From the NCBI GenBank assembly GCA_018065985.1, contig JAGHSF010000014.1:1-42820 (forward strand): DNA of 42,820 bases. The letters are read 5' to 3'. Shown here in pieces: positions 26,211 to 34,103 of the stretch (position 1 is its first letter; each line of letters opens with the position of its first letter). The position numbers and the translations under genes are program-made. The notes beneath the pieces were generated by a model that saw nothing but the letters and a program-made list of their open reading frames with translations, had not been told where the DNA came from and did not search any database. This DNA comes from Candidatus Cryptobacteroides choladohippi. Its GTDB lineage: Bacteria > Bacteroidota > Bacteroidia > Bacteroidales > UBA932.

Positions 26211-26267
26211 TTGACATACGAGGACAGATTTGACCGCTTGCAACCTCGTCAAAAAATGCTAAAAGAT
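26211..26267 (+). promoter_or_regulatory. SAM-II riboswitch in the metK leader
   Basis: The leader matches the compact SAM-II pseudoknot aptamer. P1 is ACGAGG (26218-26223) with CCTCGT (26244-26249). The loop carries GATTTGACCG (26227-26236) and CTTGCAA (26237-26243), close to the GAUUUAACCG and UUGCAA of the known SAM-II aptamer. The 3' segment ATGCTAAAAG (26256-26265) matches its conserved GCUAAAA end. TTGCA (26238-26242) can pair with TGCTA (26257-26261), apart from one U-U position, to make the pseudoknot. The last bases AAAAG lie 2 bases before the metK ATG, so SAM binding should block ribosome access. The gene product makes SAM, which gives a coherent feedback loop. Confidence 0.85.
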
Positions 26268-27599
26268 ATGAACTACCTCTTTACATCGGAGTCAGTCTCC
26301 GAAGGCCATCCCGACAAGGTGGCAGACCAGATTTCAGACGCAATCCTTGATGAATTCCTGAGCCAGGACCCGGAGTCCAAAGTGGCTTGTGAGACTTTCT
26401 GCACCTCAGGCCTCGTGCTTGTAGGAGGCGAGGTCCGCTCGGAAAAAGCCTACGTGGACATACAGGAGACCGTCAGAAAGGTCATCCGCAAGATCGGATA
26501 CACAAAACCGGAATACCATTTCGATGCTGATTCCTGCGGAATCATCAGCACGATACACGAGCAGAGCGCAGACATCAACCGCGGAGTGGTCCGCGCAGAC
26601 GAGATGTCGCAGGGCGCCGGCGACCAGGGCATGATGTTCGGCTACGCATGCCGCGACACCGAGGAATACATGCCTCTGGCACTGTCACTCTCACACAGGC
26701 TCCTGCGCATCCTCACAGATATACGCAAGGAAGCCGGCAGTCCCATGCCCTACCTCCGCCCGGACGCAAAATCGCAGTTCACCATCGAGTTCTCAGGGAA
26801 GCACCAGCCCATCAGGGTCCACACCATTGTGCTCAGCACACAGCACGACGAGTTCGAGGCTCCCGAATTCCTTGATGCAGCCCGCGGCGACGCCGACGAG
26901 GCCATGCGTCTGCGGATCGAGCAGGACGTGAAGACCATAGTGCTCCCCCGCCTCATAGCCAGCCTTCCCACCAAGACTGCGGCGCTCTTCAGGGGCGACC
27001 ATATTCTCCACGTGAACCCGACAGGCAAATTCGTCATCGGAGGCCCTGCCGGCGACACCGGTCTTACCGGCCGCAAGATAATCGTGGACACCTACGGCGG
27101 ACGCGGTGCACACGGCGGTGGCGCCTTCTCGGGGAAAGACCCCAGCAAGGTTGACCGAAGCGCAGCATACGCAGCACGCTGGATAGCGAAAAACCTTGTG
27201 GCAGCGGGAGTTGCAGACGAATGTCTGGTGCAGCTCGCCTATGCCATCGGAGTGGCCGAGCCTGTCAGCATCTTCATCGACACCTACGGCAGCGCACATG
27301 TGGCAGCCAAGGAAGGCAGCGGGATCTCAGACCTTCGCGGCGAGGCGACCGACGCCTACATTGCATCCAAGGTGCGCGAGCTGTTCGACCTTCGTCCGGC
27401 CGCAATCGTGGAACGCTTCGGCCTCAAGAACCCCATCTACGAGCCGACCGCAGCCTATGGCCACATGGGACGCGAGCCGTATGTTGCAAAGGTTGATGTG
27501 CGCATGCCGGACGGCAGCATGGGAAAGAAGGATGTGCAGTTCTTCGGTTGGGAGAAGCTGGACGTAGTGGAAGAGATTAAAAAATCCTTTGATCTCTAG
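26268..27599 (+). CDS. metK: S-adenosylmethionine synthetase
   Basis: This cytoplasmic enzyme makes S-adenosylmethionine from ATP and methionine. From ATG 26268 it has 443 residues, starting [20 protein letters not shown] as the family does; the ATG at 26256 lies inside the riboswitch and was rejected. Signatures include GEGHPDK-type [15 protein letters not shown] with the catalytic His, [32 protein letters not shown], and [19 protein letters not shown]. It is a single gene under a SAM-II riboswitch. The TAG stop shares CTAG with the stop of the convergent miaA, so the two 3' ends overlap by four bases. Confidence 0.97.
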   Translation: MNYLFTSESVSEGHPDKVADQISDAILDEFLSQDPESKVACETFCTSGLVLVGGEVRSEKAYVDIQETVRKVIRKIGYTKPEYHFDADSCGIISTIHEQSADINRGVVRADEMSQGAGDQGMMFGYACRDTEEYMPLALSLSHRLLRILTDIRKEAGSPMPYLRPDAKSQFTIEFSGKHQPIRVHTIVLSTQHDEFEAPEFLDAARGDADEAMRLRIEQDVKTIVLPRLIASLPTKTAALFRGDHILHVNPTGKFVIGGPAGDTGLTGRKIIVDTYGGRGAHGGGAFSGKDPSKVDRSAAYAARWIAKNLVAAGVADECLVQLAYAIGVAEPVSIFIDTYGSAHVAAKEGSGISDLRGEATDAYIASKVRELFDLRPAAIVERFGLKNPIYEPTAAYGHMGREPYVAKVDVRMPDGSMGKKDVQFFGWEKLDVVEEIKKSFDL

Positions 27600-28426
27600 A
27601 CTTCCACCCAGTGGATGCGGACGCCAGAGCGTTCCATACCCCGGAACCAGGTCATCTGGCGCTTCGCGAACTGGTGGATGGCCGTGGCGAGCTGGAGGCG
27701 CATCCGATCATACTCGAGTTCACCCAGGACATACTGCGTAACAAACTTGTACTCAAGCCCGTAGGCTATCAGATTTTCGGCCGGGACACCCGAATCCAGC
27801 AGGCCCTTTATCTCCTCGACCATACCCTCCTGAAGGCGGGCGTCAAGACGCGCGTCGATCCTGGCGTTGCGGACCTCCCGGCTCACCAGTGTCCCTATGA
27901 AGAACGTGCTGCGCGGGCCATCCGTGCTGGCAGGGACGTCCTCCCTGGTAGCACTCAGGGGATGGCTCCCACTGAAGTCGTATCCGGCAGTCACCGCGTT
28001 GATGTACAGGCCGGTACCTCCGCAAAGGATGGGAATCGCCCGGCGGCTGCGGATGTCGTTCCACGCTGAGATGAAATCGCGTTTGAACTCGAACACATTG
28101 TAGTGGGCCCCGGCGGGAAGGATATCGATGAGATGGTAAGGGATGTCGCCGTATTCGCAGAGGTCCTTCCCGGTGCCGATGTCCATCCCGCGGAAGATCT
28201 GTCGGGAGTCGGCAGAGATGATTTCCACCCCGGTGTATTCTGAGGGCAGCATGGCTGCGATCTGCCGGGCAAGGCGCACGGCATACTTGGTCTTGCCGGA
28301 TGCCGTAGGGCCGAGAACAGTTATCAGGTCTATTTCCCCGGAGATGTAGGAAGCCAGCACATCTACAGCCTCAACCTGTTCAGGCTGAGGGAGTTCGGCT
28401 GGTATCGGCTTTGTATGGACGGGCAT
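27596..28426 (-). CDS. miaA: tRNA dimethylallyltransferase
   Basis: This enzyme transfers a dimethylallyl group to N6 of A37 in tRNAs that read UNN codons. From ATG 28426 the protein is 276 residues, slightly short for the family. It has the P-loop GPTASGKT at 39-46, [18 protein letters not shown] with the catalytic Asp, [22 protein letters not shown] and a C-terminal [13 protein letters not shown]. The upstream extension of the frame to 28567 overlaps smpB in another frame and looks non-coding, so I rejected it. The start lies one base after the smpB stop, so the two form an operon. The insertion domain appears reduced, which may explain the length; Bacteroidota often have two MiaA paralogues. 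Confidence 0.93.
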   Translation of the reverse strand: MPVHTKPIPAELPQPEQVEAVDVLASYISGEIDLITVLGPTASGKTKYAVRLARQIAAMLPSEYTGVEIISADSRQIFRGMDIGTGKDLCEYGDIPYHLIDILPAGAHYNVFEFKRDFISAWNDIRSRRAIPILCGGTGLYINAVTAGYDFSGSHPLSATREDVPASTDGPRSTFFIGTLVSREVRNARIDARLDARLQEGMVEEIKGLLDSGVPAENLIAYGLEYKFVTQYVLGELEYDRMRLQLATAIHQFAKRQMTWFRGMERSGVRIHWVEV

Positions 28427-28427
28427 G

Positions 28428-28883
28428 CTACAGGTCGCGCTCCATTTCGCGGCGCATATCGTTCTTCTTGATGGTCTCGCGCTTGTCGTACTCGTGCTTT
28501 CCCTTGGCAAGGGCGATGTGGAGTTTGGCATAACCGTTCTCCGAGATGTATGCACGTACTGCCACAATGGTGAGTCCCTTGGTCTTTACGGCCTGCGCAA
28601 GATGCTTGAGTTCACGCTTGGTAAGCAGGAGCTTGCGGTCCCTCATGGGCTCGTGGCTGCTCCATGCGGCTGCCCAGAAATATGTTGCGATGTTCATGCC
28701 GCGCACATACAGCTCGCCATTGCTGAAATAGCAATAGGCATCCTGAAGCGATGCCTTGCCGGCACGAATCGACTTGATCTCGGTACCGACAAGCACTATG
28801 CCTGCGTCGTAGGTCTCCAGGAACTCGTAGTCGAAGGAGGCGCGCTTGTTGTTGATCTGTGTTCTGGGTCTGTTTTTCTGCAT
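28428..28883 (-). CDS. smpB: SsrA-binding protein SmpB
   Basis: SmpB binds tmRNA and delivers it to stalled ribosomes for trans-translation. The 151-residue protein has the family motifs NNKRASFDYEFLETYDAGI, VGTEIKSIRAGKASLQDAYC, RDRKLLLTKREL and KTKGLTIVAVRAYISENGYA. The C-terminal basic tail GKHEYDKRETIKKNDMRREM mimics the mRNA path in the decoding centre. It is the first gene of the smpB-miaA pair and is divergent from the tRNA-Ala gene, sharing a 58-base promoter region with it. Confidence 0.96.
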   Translation of the reverse strand: MQKNRPRTQINNKRASFDYEFLETYDAGIVLVGTEIKSIRAGKASLQDAYCYFSNGELYVRGMNIATYFWAAAWSSHEPMRDRKLLLTKRELKHLAQAVKTKGLTIVAVRAYISENGYAKLHIALAKGKHEYDKRETIKKNDMRREMERDL

Positions 28884-28896
28884 ATTTTTCTACAGC

Positions 28897-28929
28897 TTGG
28901 CAAAAATACGAAAAATTTAGATATCTTTG
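28897..28929 (+). promoter_or_regulatory. Promoter of the tRNA-Ala gene
   Basis: TTGG (28897-28900) and TATCTTTG (28922-28929) are 21 bases apart. The -7 element is an exact match and the -33 a near match. The predicted start near 28934 leaves an 8-base 5' leader on the pre-tRNA. Confidence 0.7.
28901..28908 (-). promoter_or_regulatory. -7 element of the smpB promoter
   Basis: TATTTTTG on the minus strand matches TAnnTTTG exactly and lies within the spacer of the oppositely oriented tRNA promoter. The smpB leader would be only about 10-14 bases. Confidence 0.55.
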
Positions 28930-28941
28930 CAGTGTTCACAC

Positions 28942-29014
28942 GGGGTATTAGCTCAGTTGGTAGAGCGTTTGAATGGCATTCAAAAGGTCAGGAGTTCGAT
29001 TCTCCTATGCTCCA
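28942..29014 (+). tRNA. tRNA-Ala (anticodon GGC)
   Basis: The 73-base cloverleaf is complete: acceptor GGGGTAT/ATGCTCC with two wobble pairs, D arm GCTC-AGTTGGTA-GAGC, anticodon arm TTTGA-ATGGCAT-TCAAA with GGC at 28975-28977, and T arm AGGAG-TTCGATT-CTCCT. The discriminator is A and CCA is not encoded. GGC reads the alanine codons GCC and GCU. Confidence 0.96.
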
Positions 29015-29015
29015 C

Positions 29016-29057
29016 AAAAAGGAATCAGGAGGGTGAAAACCCTCCTGATTCCTTTTT
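29016..29057. terminator. Perfect 18-bp bidirectional terminator hairpin
   Basis: Arms at 29016-29033 and 29040-29057 are perfectly complementary around the loop TGAAAA, with five A at one end and five T at the other. It ends the tRNA transcript on the + strand and can also stop the polysaccharide operon arriving on the - strand. Confidence 0.9.
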
Positions 29058-29149
29058 GGGAGCAATTATTCATTGAGGGGTGTTCCCCTCAAACTCCCCC
29101 GGTCGCAAGCTCCGAGCGCGGTTATCCGGCACCTTCCCTTTTTGGGAGC
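29051..29149. repeat. Short intergenic element flanked by 13-bp direct repeats
   Basis: CCTTTTTGGGAGC occurs at 29051-29063 and again at 29137-29149. Between them lie a GAGGGG-TGTT-CCCCTC hairpin (29075-29090) and a GC-rich stretch with no ORF. It could be a small inserted element with duplicated target or a local duplication. Confidence 0.5.
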
Positions 29150-29152
29150 CAC

Positions 29153-31279
29153 CTACTTAACTCTGCAGATCTCGAAGAGTTCCCCGTCGAATTCGTTATC
29201 CAGGGTAACCTGGAAGCCTTTCCTCTCGAGGTCGCTTCCTGACATACGGGCTATTTCGCATCCGTCCGGGCCACGCATCACGCTGTAGATGGCATCCGGA
29301 GCCAGATCCCTCACAGTCACCGTGCGTGTGGCCTCGACTGACCCTTCGCGGAAGATTCCGACGAGGCCTCCGCTGCAGGTCTCGGTATTGATACGGCAGT
29401 ATCCGTCCCAACTTCCTACCATCGGCATCCCGAAGCCGGGAAGGTCCTGGCGGAACGACATTATTCCATGCTCCTCCTCGAGCCCTTTGACCCATGACGT
29501 CCACGCCTTGAACTCCGCACGTTCCTGCGCACTCAGATCGCGCGGGTCGCCAAGCATGATGGGAAGCGTGCCCATGAGCGACTTGTATGCCAGCATGTGC
29601 ATGGACTGGTCAAGCCTCTGGTTGCCTATGACAAGGGACGTGGCCGGCAAGGCCGGACTTCTTACCCATCCGAGCTCCCTGATGCGCAGGGACCCTGAAG
29701 GTGAGTCCTCTTTCACGTTGCTGAGCCAGTTGCCGTCGGCATGCTTGGCAATGCCGTAGTCCATGAGCTGGAGCTTTCCGGCAGTCTCGAAGGTGCAGTC
29801 GATGAACAGGTCCGGTGCCGCCGCGTGGAGGTCGTCGAACATCTTCATGCACTGTTCGTATATGACATCGTAGGACTCTTCATGGTCGCGATGGAGCGCG
29901 TGGTCGGTGGCATAGCATCCGGTGTGCTTGGGATCGTAGACATAGGCGCTTGTCACGATGGCCAGATCAAGCTTCACGTACTGGATCCCGTAGGCATGGA
30001 TGTTATGGAGAATGATATCCTTGATATAGTCGCACCACTGCGTGCCCATGCAGGCTGTCACATTGCTGTTGCTGCCAGTATGAAGGTCAGTGATATTGCC
30101 CGAAGCATCGCGCACTATCCATTCCGGGTGGTCCTTCACGATCTCGCCGTCACGGTCAAGCCTTCCCACGCTCAGCCATATGCCGGGCTTCATGCCGGCT
30201 TCCTTGATACGGTCGAACACAGGTTTGAGTCCGTTCGGGAATTTTTCCGTGTTTATCTCCCAGTCGACCTTGCTCTTGTTGTCGCCCATGGCCGTGCTGG
30301 ATCCGCTGCTGTTCTGCCAGCCGTCATCGATGATGAATTCCTCTATGCCGCACTCCGCAGCCGCATCGATAAGTTCGTACACAAGTTTCTCATCTATGCC
30401 TCTGCCAAACGGCACCCAGGTGTTGTAGACGAACAGCGGCTTGTGCTCGATCTGTTCGATACGCACCCCCATGTACTTGCGGATATAGTCCTGCACGGTC
30501 GTGCTCACGACCCTCTGGTAGTTCCTGTCCTTGTACGGGGCGGTGAACACGGGCGCGCTTGTCCAGCTCTGCCCGGGGGCAAGCCAGCGGCGGAACGGGT
30601 AGTTCTGGTCAGGCATGGTGGTGCCGGAGCTCAGAGTCATCCCGTCCTCGAATACCGATGTGCGCTTGATGATGCCGGTCGACTCGTTTCCCACGGCAAG
30701 GCCACGCTGCTCGCGGGCGTTGTAGATCACCAGAAGCGGATCATCCCAGTCTCCGCGGTACGGGCCCAGTGTCTGGAACCGGCCATACGAACGGTAGGTC
30801 TGAGTGTGGGTGCAGTCCAGCTCGAGCCTGACGTCTTCGACATTCACGCCCTCTATGCGCACATCCCTGCCGCCTGTATTGGTGATGCGCAGTTCCTTGC
30901 GCACCAGGGCCAGAGACGGGTAGGAAGTATATACGAGCTCGACGGCAAGGCTGCCGTCCTCGCTTTTCATGCCTATGGTCGTCGTCATGCCGTCGGCACT
31001 GCCGGTACACCTGACCTTCTTCCACCTGCTTGCACCGGAGAGCTCCTTTCCGTCGGCCAGGAACGAGAATTCCCTGGACCCTTCACGGAAAAAGCTCCCA
31101 TCATCGCCGGAAAGGCAATAGGATGAGGTGAGAACGTGTCCGTCGGCACAGTTGACCGAACGGGATATGCAGCCGTTCCCGGCCACCTTGACAATGCCGT
31201 CTTTGGCAAAGACACTGCAAGGAAATGCCGCAGCAATGGCTGCAGCAAAGCAGAGAGCAAGTATGGTTGATCTGTTCAT
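29153..31279 (-). CDS. GH36-type alpha-galactosidase
   Basis: This 708-residue secreted glycosidase has a signal peptide ending at VFA (residue 25). The beta-sandwich N-terminal domain runs to about 275. The TIM barrel carries KPLFVYNTWVPFGRG near 290, EFIIDDGWQ near 315, KPGIWLSVG near 365 and YVKLDLAIV near 437, where the Asp is the expected nucleophile. The acid/base region DCTFETAGKLQLMDYGIAKHADG follows near 500. The family releases terminal alpha-galactose. The lack of a lipobox suggests a periplasmic enzyme. It is the last gene of the polysaccharide operon, 21 bases after the MGH1-like gene. Exact linkage and substrate cannot be read from the sequence. Confidence 0.85.
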   Translation of the reverse strand: MNRSTILALCFAAAIAAAFPCSVFAKDGIVKVAGNGCISRSVNCADGHVLTSSYCLSGDDGSFFREGSREFSFLADGKELSGASRWKKVRCTGSADGMTTTIGMKSEDGSLAVELVYTSYPSLALVRKELRITNTGGRDVRIEGVNVEDVRLELDCTHTQTYRSYGRFQTLGPYRGDWDDPLLVIYNAREQRGLAVGNESTGIIKRTSVFEDGMTLSSGTTMPDQNYPFRRWLAPGQSWTSAPVFTAPYKDRNYQRVVSTTVQDYIRKYMGVRIEQIEHKPLFVYNTWVPFGRGIDEKLVYELIDAAAECGIEEFIIDDGWQNSSGSSTAMGDNKSKVDWEINTEKFPNGLKPVFDRIKEAGMKPGIWLSVGRLDRDGEIVKDHPEWIVRDASGNITDLHTGSNSNVTACMGTQWCDYIKDIILHNIHAYGIQYVKLDLAIVTSAYVYDPKHTGCYATDHALHRDHEESYDVIYEQCMKMFDDLHAAAPDLFIDCTFETAGKLQLMDYGIAKHADGNWLSNVKEDSPSGSLRIRELGWVRSPALPATSLVIGNQRLDQSMHMLAYKSLMGTLPIMLGDPRDLSAQERAEFKAWTSWVKGLEEEHGIMSFRQDLPGFGMPMVGSWDGYCRINTETCSGGLVGIFREGSVEATRTVTVRDLAPDAIYSVMRGPDGCEIARMSGSDLERKGFQVTLDNEFDGELFEICRVK

Positions 31280-31300
31280 GGACGCAAATATACAACAAAG

Positions 31301-32929
31301 TCAGAGAATCTGCCGGCGGACAGAATACGAGTCGGACCTGAATGCCTCCTTGCCGTCGACGAACACGAAGAAGCCCTTCCCCCTGCCGTAGCGGGTGCCA
31401 TCGCGGTCATACATGACTGCAATCTTCCTCCCCATGCATACTATGCCGTCGAGGCAGAAGTAGCTCCACTTCCCTTCCGGTATCAGCGGCTCTATAAAAA
31501 GGGTCCCGTCCGGCTGGGGCTGAAGGCCTATCAGTCCGGAGATCACAAGGTCGCAGAAGGAAGAGTGGTTATAGTCCTTGCCCCTTTCCTTTATGACACT
31601 TCCCCGCTCAATGAGCATCTTCCGGGCCATCCACTCTCCGGTGAAGGGATCCAGGTTCTCATCGATCCAGCATATCTTCCTGCCCTCTTCGTTGATACGG
31701 CGGTGACTGTTGCTGAACGTGCACAGGGTCTCGTAATAATCTTCCTTTGTCATCACTCCCTCGCCGAAGCGGCGGAGATACGAGGCCAGGCCTGTCAGCG
31801 TCTGGGACGTTGCAAACGGCCAGCTGGGGCCGTTCCACTGGCATTCGTGTCCTTCATAGACGACCTTGAATCCTGCGGCGCGGCGCTCTGCGGTGGTGGG
31901 TCCGTAAGGGGCCTTGAATCCCTGCTCATCCTTCAGCTGGAGCCATGCCCCGCTCTTGGATTCATCGGGAATGTCATATACCCAGGGCACATATCCATGC
32001 TCCTCGCGTGCCGGGGACTTCTCCATCCTGCCATTTCTCGGAATCACCTTGTAGAAGCAGGCCTCCTCATCCCACAGATACTCGTCCATGAGCTTCCTGA
32101 TCTCTTCCGCCTTCTCTTTGTAGACAGTCACATCGAGGCTGCGGCCGAGCATCTCCGCCATGACCGACAGAGCCATGGCATCAGCATACATGTAGCTGTT
32201 GATGGTGGCACGGTATCCCTTCGCGTCAGGGCTCATGGAACCTGAGATGGAAACCTCCATGCCGTCGTTCCCGTCAACCTGCCAGAAGAGCCCGTTGGGA
32301 TCCCTGTGATCGGATTCCCATGCGGCGTATATGTCCTTGAGACCCTCATATGTATCCCTGATCAGATCCATGTCGCCGTGGACCGAGTACAGCTTCAAGG
32401 TCGCGTCCGCAATGGGGAAGCTGTATGCTCTCGGGGTGGCGCCGTCGCTCAGCCAGAAACGGGCGTAGTCATTGAGATATTCCGTATTGCGGAGCCATCG
32501 GCCCTCGGCATAATGATGGCAGGCCGGACAGTTGATCGCATTGTACTTTCCGGCCCATGGCACATCCGGAAGGAATTCGGTGATTACGTAGCCATCCGGC
32601 GTGCTCTTGACATGCTTGCGAAAAGTCCACCAGCGGAAATAATAGGTCTTCTCCAGCTCTTTGTCCGGGCAGTCAAGGGCCGGGACGTTGTCGCGGAGGA
32701 ACTGCTCCGCCGCTATGTTGCGGAATGTCTGGCCATAGACCTCGTCATCATCGGAATTGAATTCCGTCACATACGACGAGATGATGGAATCGCCGTCGAT
32801 GAAGGCATAGGACGACTGGCCCTCTCCATCAGACACGCCTCCTGCATTCCTGCAGCATGAGAAGAGGAGACAGAAAGGAAGCATGGTCAGGCATACAGCC
32901 ACGGACCGGATGATTTTCACTTGTTTCAT
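31301..32929 (-). CDS. MGH1-like (GH63-clan) glycoside hydrolase lipoprotein
   Basis: This 542-residue protein has the (alpha/alpha)6-barrel layout of the mannosylglycerate-hydrolase/GH63-like group. The lipoprotein signal MKQVKIIRSVAVCLTMLPFC ends in LLFSCC. Family-like segments are YYFRWWTFRKHV, AEGRWLRNTEYL, HRDPNGLFWQVDGNDGMEVS, YMYADAMALSVMAEM, LWDEEACFYKV and ECQWNGPSWPFATSQTL. ATG 32929 overlaps the acyltransferase stop as ATGA, so I prefer it to the in-frame TTG at 32941. Its place in the operon implies a role in trimming the same glycan as the GH127 and GH36 enzymes. The sugar specificity is unknown. Confidence 0.82.
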   Translation of the reverse strand: MKQVKIIRSVAVCLTMLPFCLLFSCCRNAGGVSDGEGQSSYAFIDGDSIISSYVTEFNSDDDEVYGQTFRNIAAEQFLRDNVPALDCPDKELEKTYYFRWWTFRKHVKSTPDGYVITEFLPDVPWAGKYNAINCPACHHYAEGRWLRNTEYLNDYARFWLSDGATPRAYSFPIADATLKLYSVHGDMDLIRDTYEGLKDIYAAWESDHRDPNGLFWQVDGNDGMEVSISGSMSPDAKGYRATINSYMYADAMALSVMAEMLGRSLDVTVYKEKAEEIRKLMDEYLWDEEACFYKVIPRNGRMEKSPAREEHGYVPWVYDIPDESKSGAWLQLKDEQGFKAPYGPTTAERRAAGFKVVYEGHECQWNGPSWPFATSQTLTGLASYLRRFGEGVMTKEDYYETLCTFSNSHRRINEEGRKICWIDENLDPFTGEWMARKMLIERGSVIKERGKDYNHSSFCDLVISGLIGLQPQPDGTLFIEPLIPEGKWSYFCLDGIVCMGRKIAVMYDRDGTRYGRGKGFFVFVDGKEAFRSDSYSVRRQIL

Positions 32930-34098
32930 TTTTTTAGCCAATGTTCTTTAAGCCAGCCGCGCACAGGCTCGTCATAGGCCTTCAGCGCGCCATAAGCTAT
33001 GATGATGGAAATGACATATACGGACACGAACACCCCGATATGCATCCACAGAGGTGCATCTGGATAGCGGCGTATCCATTTGAACTGCATCATTGCCACA
33101 GGATAGTGGACTATGTACAGCGGGTAAGAGATGTCTCCCAGGAACCTGCAGATCTTCGCAGTGACCCCGCCGACGCTGCTCCCCGCCCCCGCGATGACGA
33201 CGAGCGGGAAGACAATCCATATCACAAGACACTGATACAGGCCGTCGGCCACGCCCGGTTTCCCACCGATGCACGGCATTGCAAGGGCTGCCACAATGAC
33301 AAGGGCGCACCACCAGAATGCTCCTCTGAGGTGTATCGGACTTCCGCCAGGATTGTCCGGAGTGATATGGGCACCGAGAAGCCTTGACAGCAGAAGGCCG
33401 CAGACGAACGGATAGATGAGACGGACGAATCCCGTGTACATGTGCTGCCAGTTGAGCACCCAGCCTCCGATGACATTGAATTTCGGGTCAGGATATATGC
33501 CGAACACGTCCCACCCCAGCGCAAGGTCCATCGTGAAGAACATAGAGCAGGCCATTACCGCCGCGAGGGCCAGCTTGGAAAGATGCCTGAACACAAACGC
33601 ATACAGGATATTGCCTATGTACTCGAACATCAGCGACCAGCTGGGGCCGTTGAAGCTCGTGATCTCGCCCCATCCCCTGACGTCTATGGCCGGCCCGGTA
33701 GGGATCAGGAACAGGTCCGTCAGAATGCACAGCAGAAACAGCACCCAGCCCCTGTCACCGAGCGCCGCATCGGAGTGGTACCCTTGAAAGAAATAGAAGG
33801 CAGCGCCTATGATGACCGAGAATACCACCATAGGATGCAGACGGGTGAGCCTGCGCTTGAAGAACTCCACGGTCGACATATGCTTCCACCTTCCGTCATA
33901 GGCATAGCCGATGACGAAGCCGCTGAGCACGAAGAAGAAGTCCACGGCAAGGAATCCGTGGTTTATGATCTGGTCGGCAAGAGAAGTGCGGTAGGTCTCG
34001 AACATATGGAAACCTACCACAACCAATGCTGCCACACCTCTGAGCCCGTCCAGAATCTCATAACGGGGCCGCGAAGTGAAGAGAGCCTTCTCTGCCAT
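32926..34098 (-). CDS. Membrane acyltransferase 3 family protein (OafA-like)
   Basis: This 390-residue inner-membrane protein has about ten hydrophobic segments and acyltransferase-3 motifs: LDGLRGVAALVVVGFHM with the catalytic-type His, FFFVLSGFVIGYAYDGR, FFKRRLTRLHPM and FNGPSWSLMFEY, with a C-terminal LGDISYPLYIVHYP. The family O-acylates sugars of surface polysaccharide or peptidoglycan using cytoplasmic acyl donors. ATG 34098 is preferred; a GTG at 34107 overlaps the GH127 stop as GTGA and is also possible. The gene overlaps the following glycosidase start by four bases, so it is truly embedded in the operon. That is unusual for a catabolic locus, where esterases are expected. It may modify a carrier or a stored glycan, or be a recruited passenger. 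Confidence 0.88.
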   Translation of the reverse strand: MAEKALFTSRPRYEILDGLRGVAALVVVGFHMFETYRTSLADQIINHGFLAVDFFFVLSGFVIGYAYDGRWKHMSTVEFFKRRLTRLHPMVVFSVIIGAAFYFFQGYHSDAALGDRGWVLFLLCILTDLFLIPTGPAIDVRGWGEITSFNGPSWSLMFEYIGNILYAFVFRHLSKLALAAVMACSMFFTMDLALGWDVFGIYPDPKFNVIGGWVLNWQHMYTGFVRLIYPFVCGLLLSRLLGAHITPDNPGGSPIHLRGAFWWCALVIVAALAMPCIGGKPGVADGLYQCLVIWIVFPLVVIAGAGSSVGGVTAKICRFLGDISYPLYIVHYPVAMMQFKWIRRYPDAPLWMHIGVFVSVYVISIIIAYGALKAYDEPVRGWLKEHWLKK

Positions 34099-34103
34099 GA
34101 TTG

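Noticed and set aside
26190..26267. Longer metK start at 26190 or 26256
   Set aside because: 26190 lies upstream of the -7 element and 26256 lies inside the riboswitch; the family N-terminus begins at 26268.
28427..28567. N-terminal extension of MiaA up to 28567
   Set aside because: The extra residues are Ser/Thr/Arg-rich and overlap smpB in another frame; the ATG at 28426 sits one base after the smpB stop.
29741..31126. 461-codon + strand ORF opposite the alpha-galactosidase
   Set aside because: Shadow frame of a gene with clear GH36 motifs; no domain seen.
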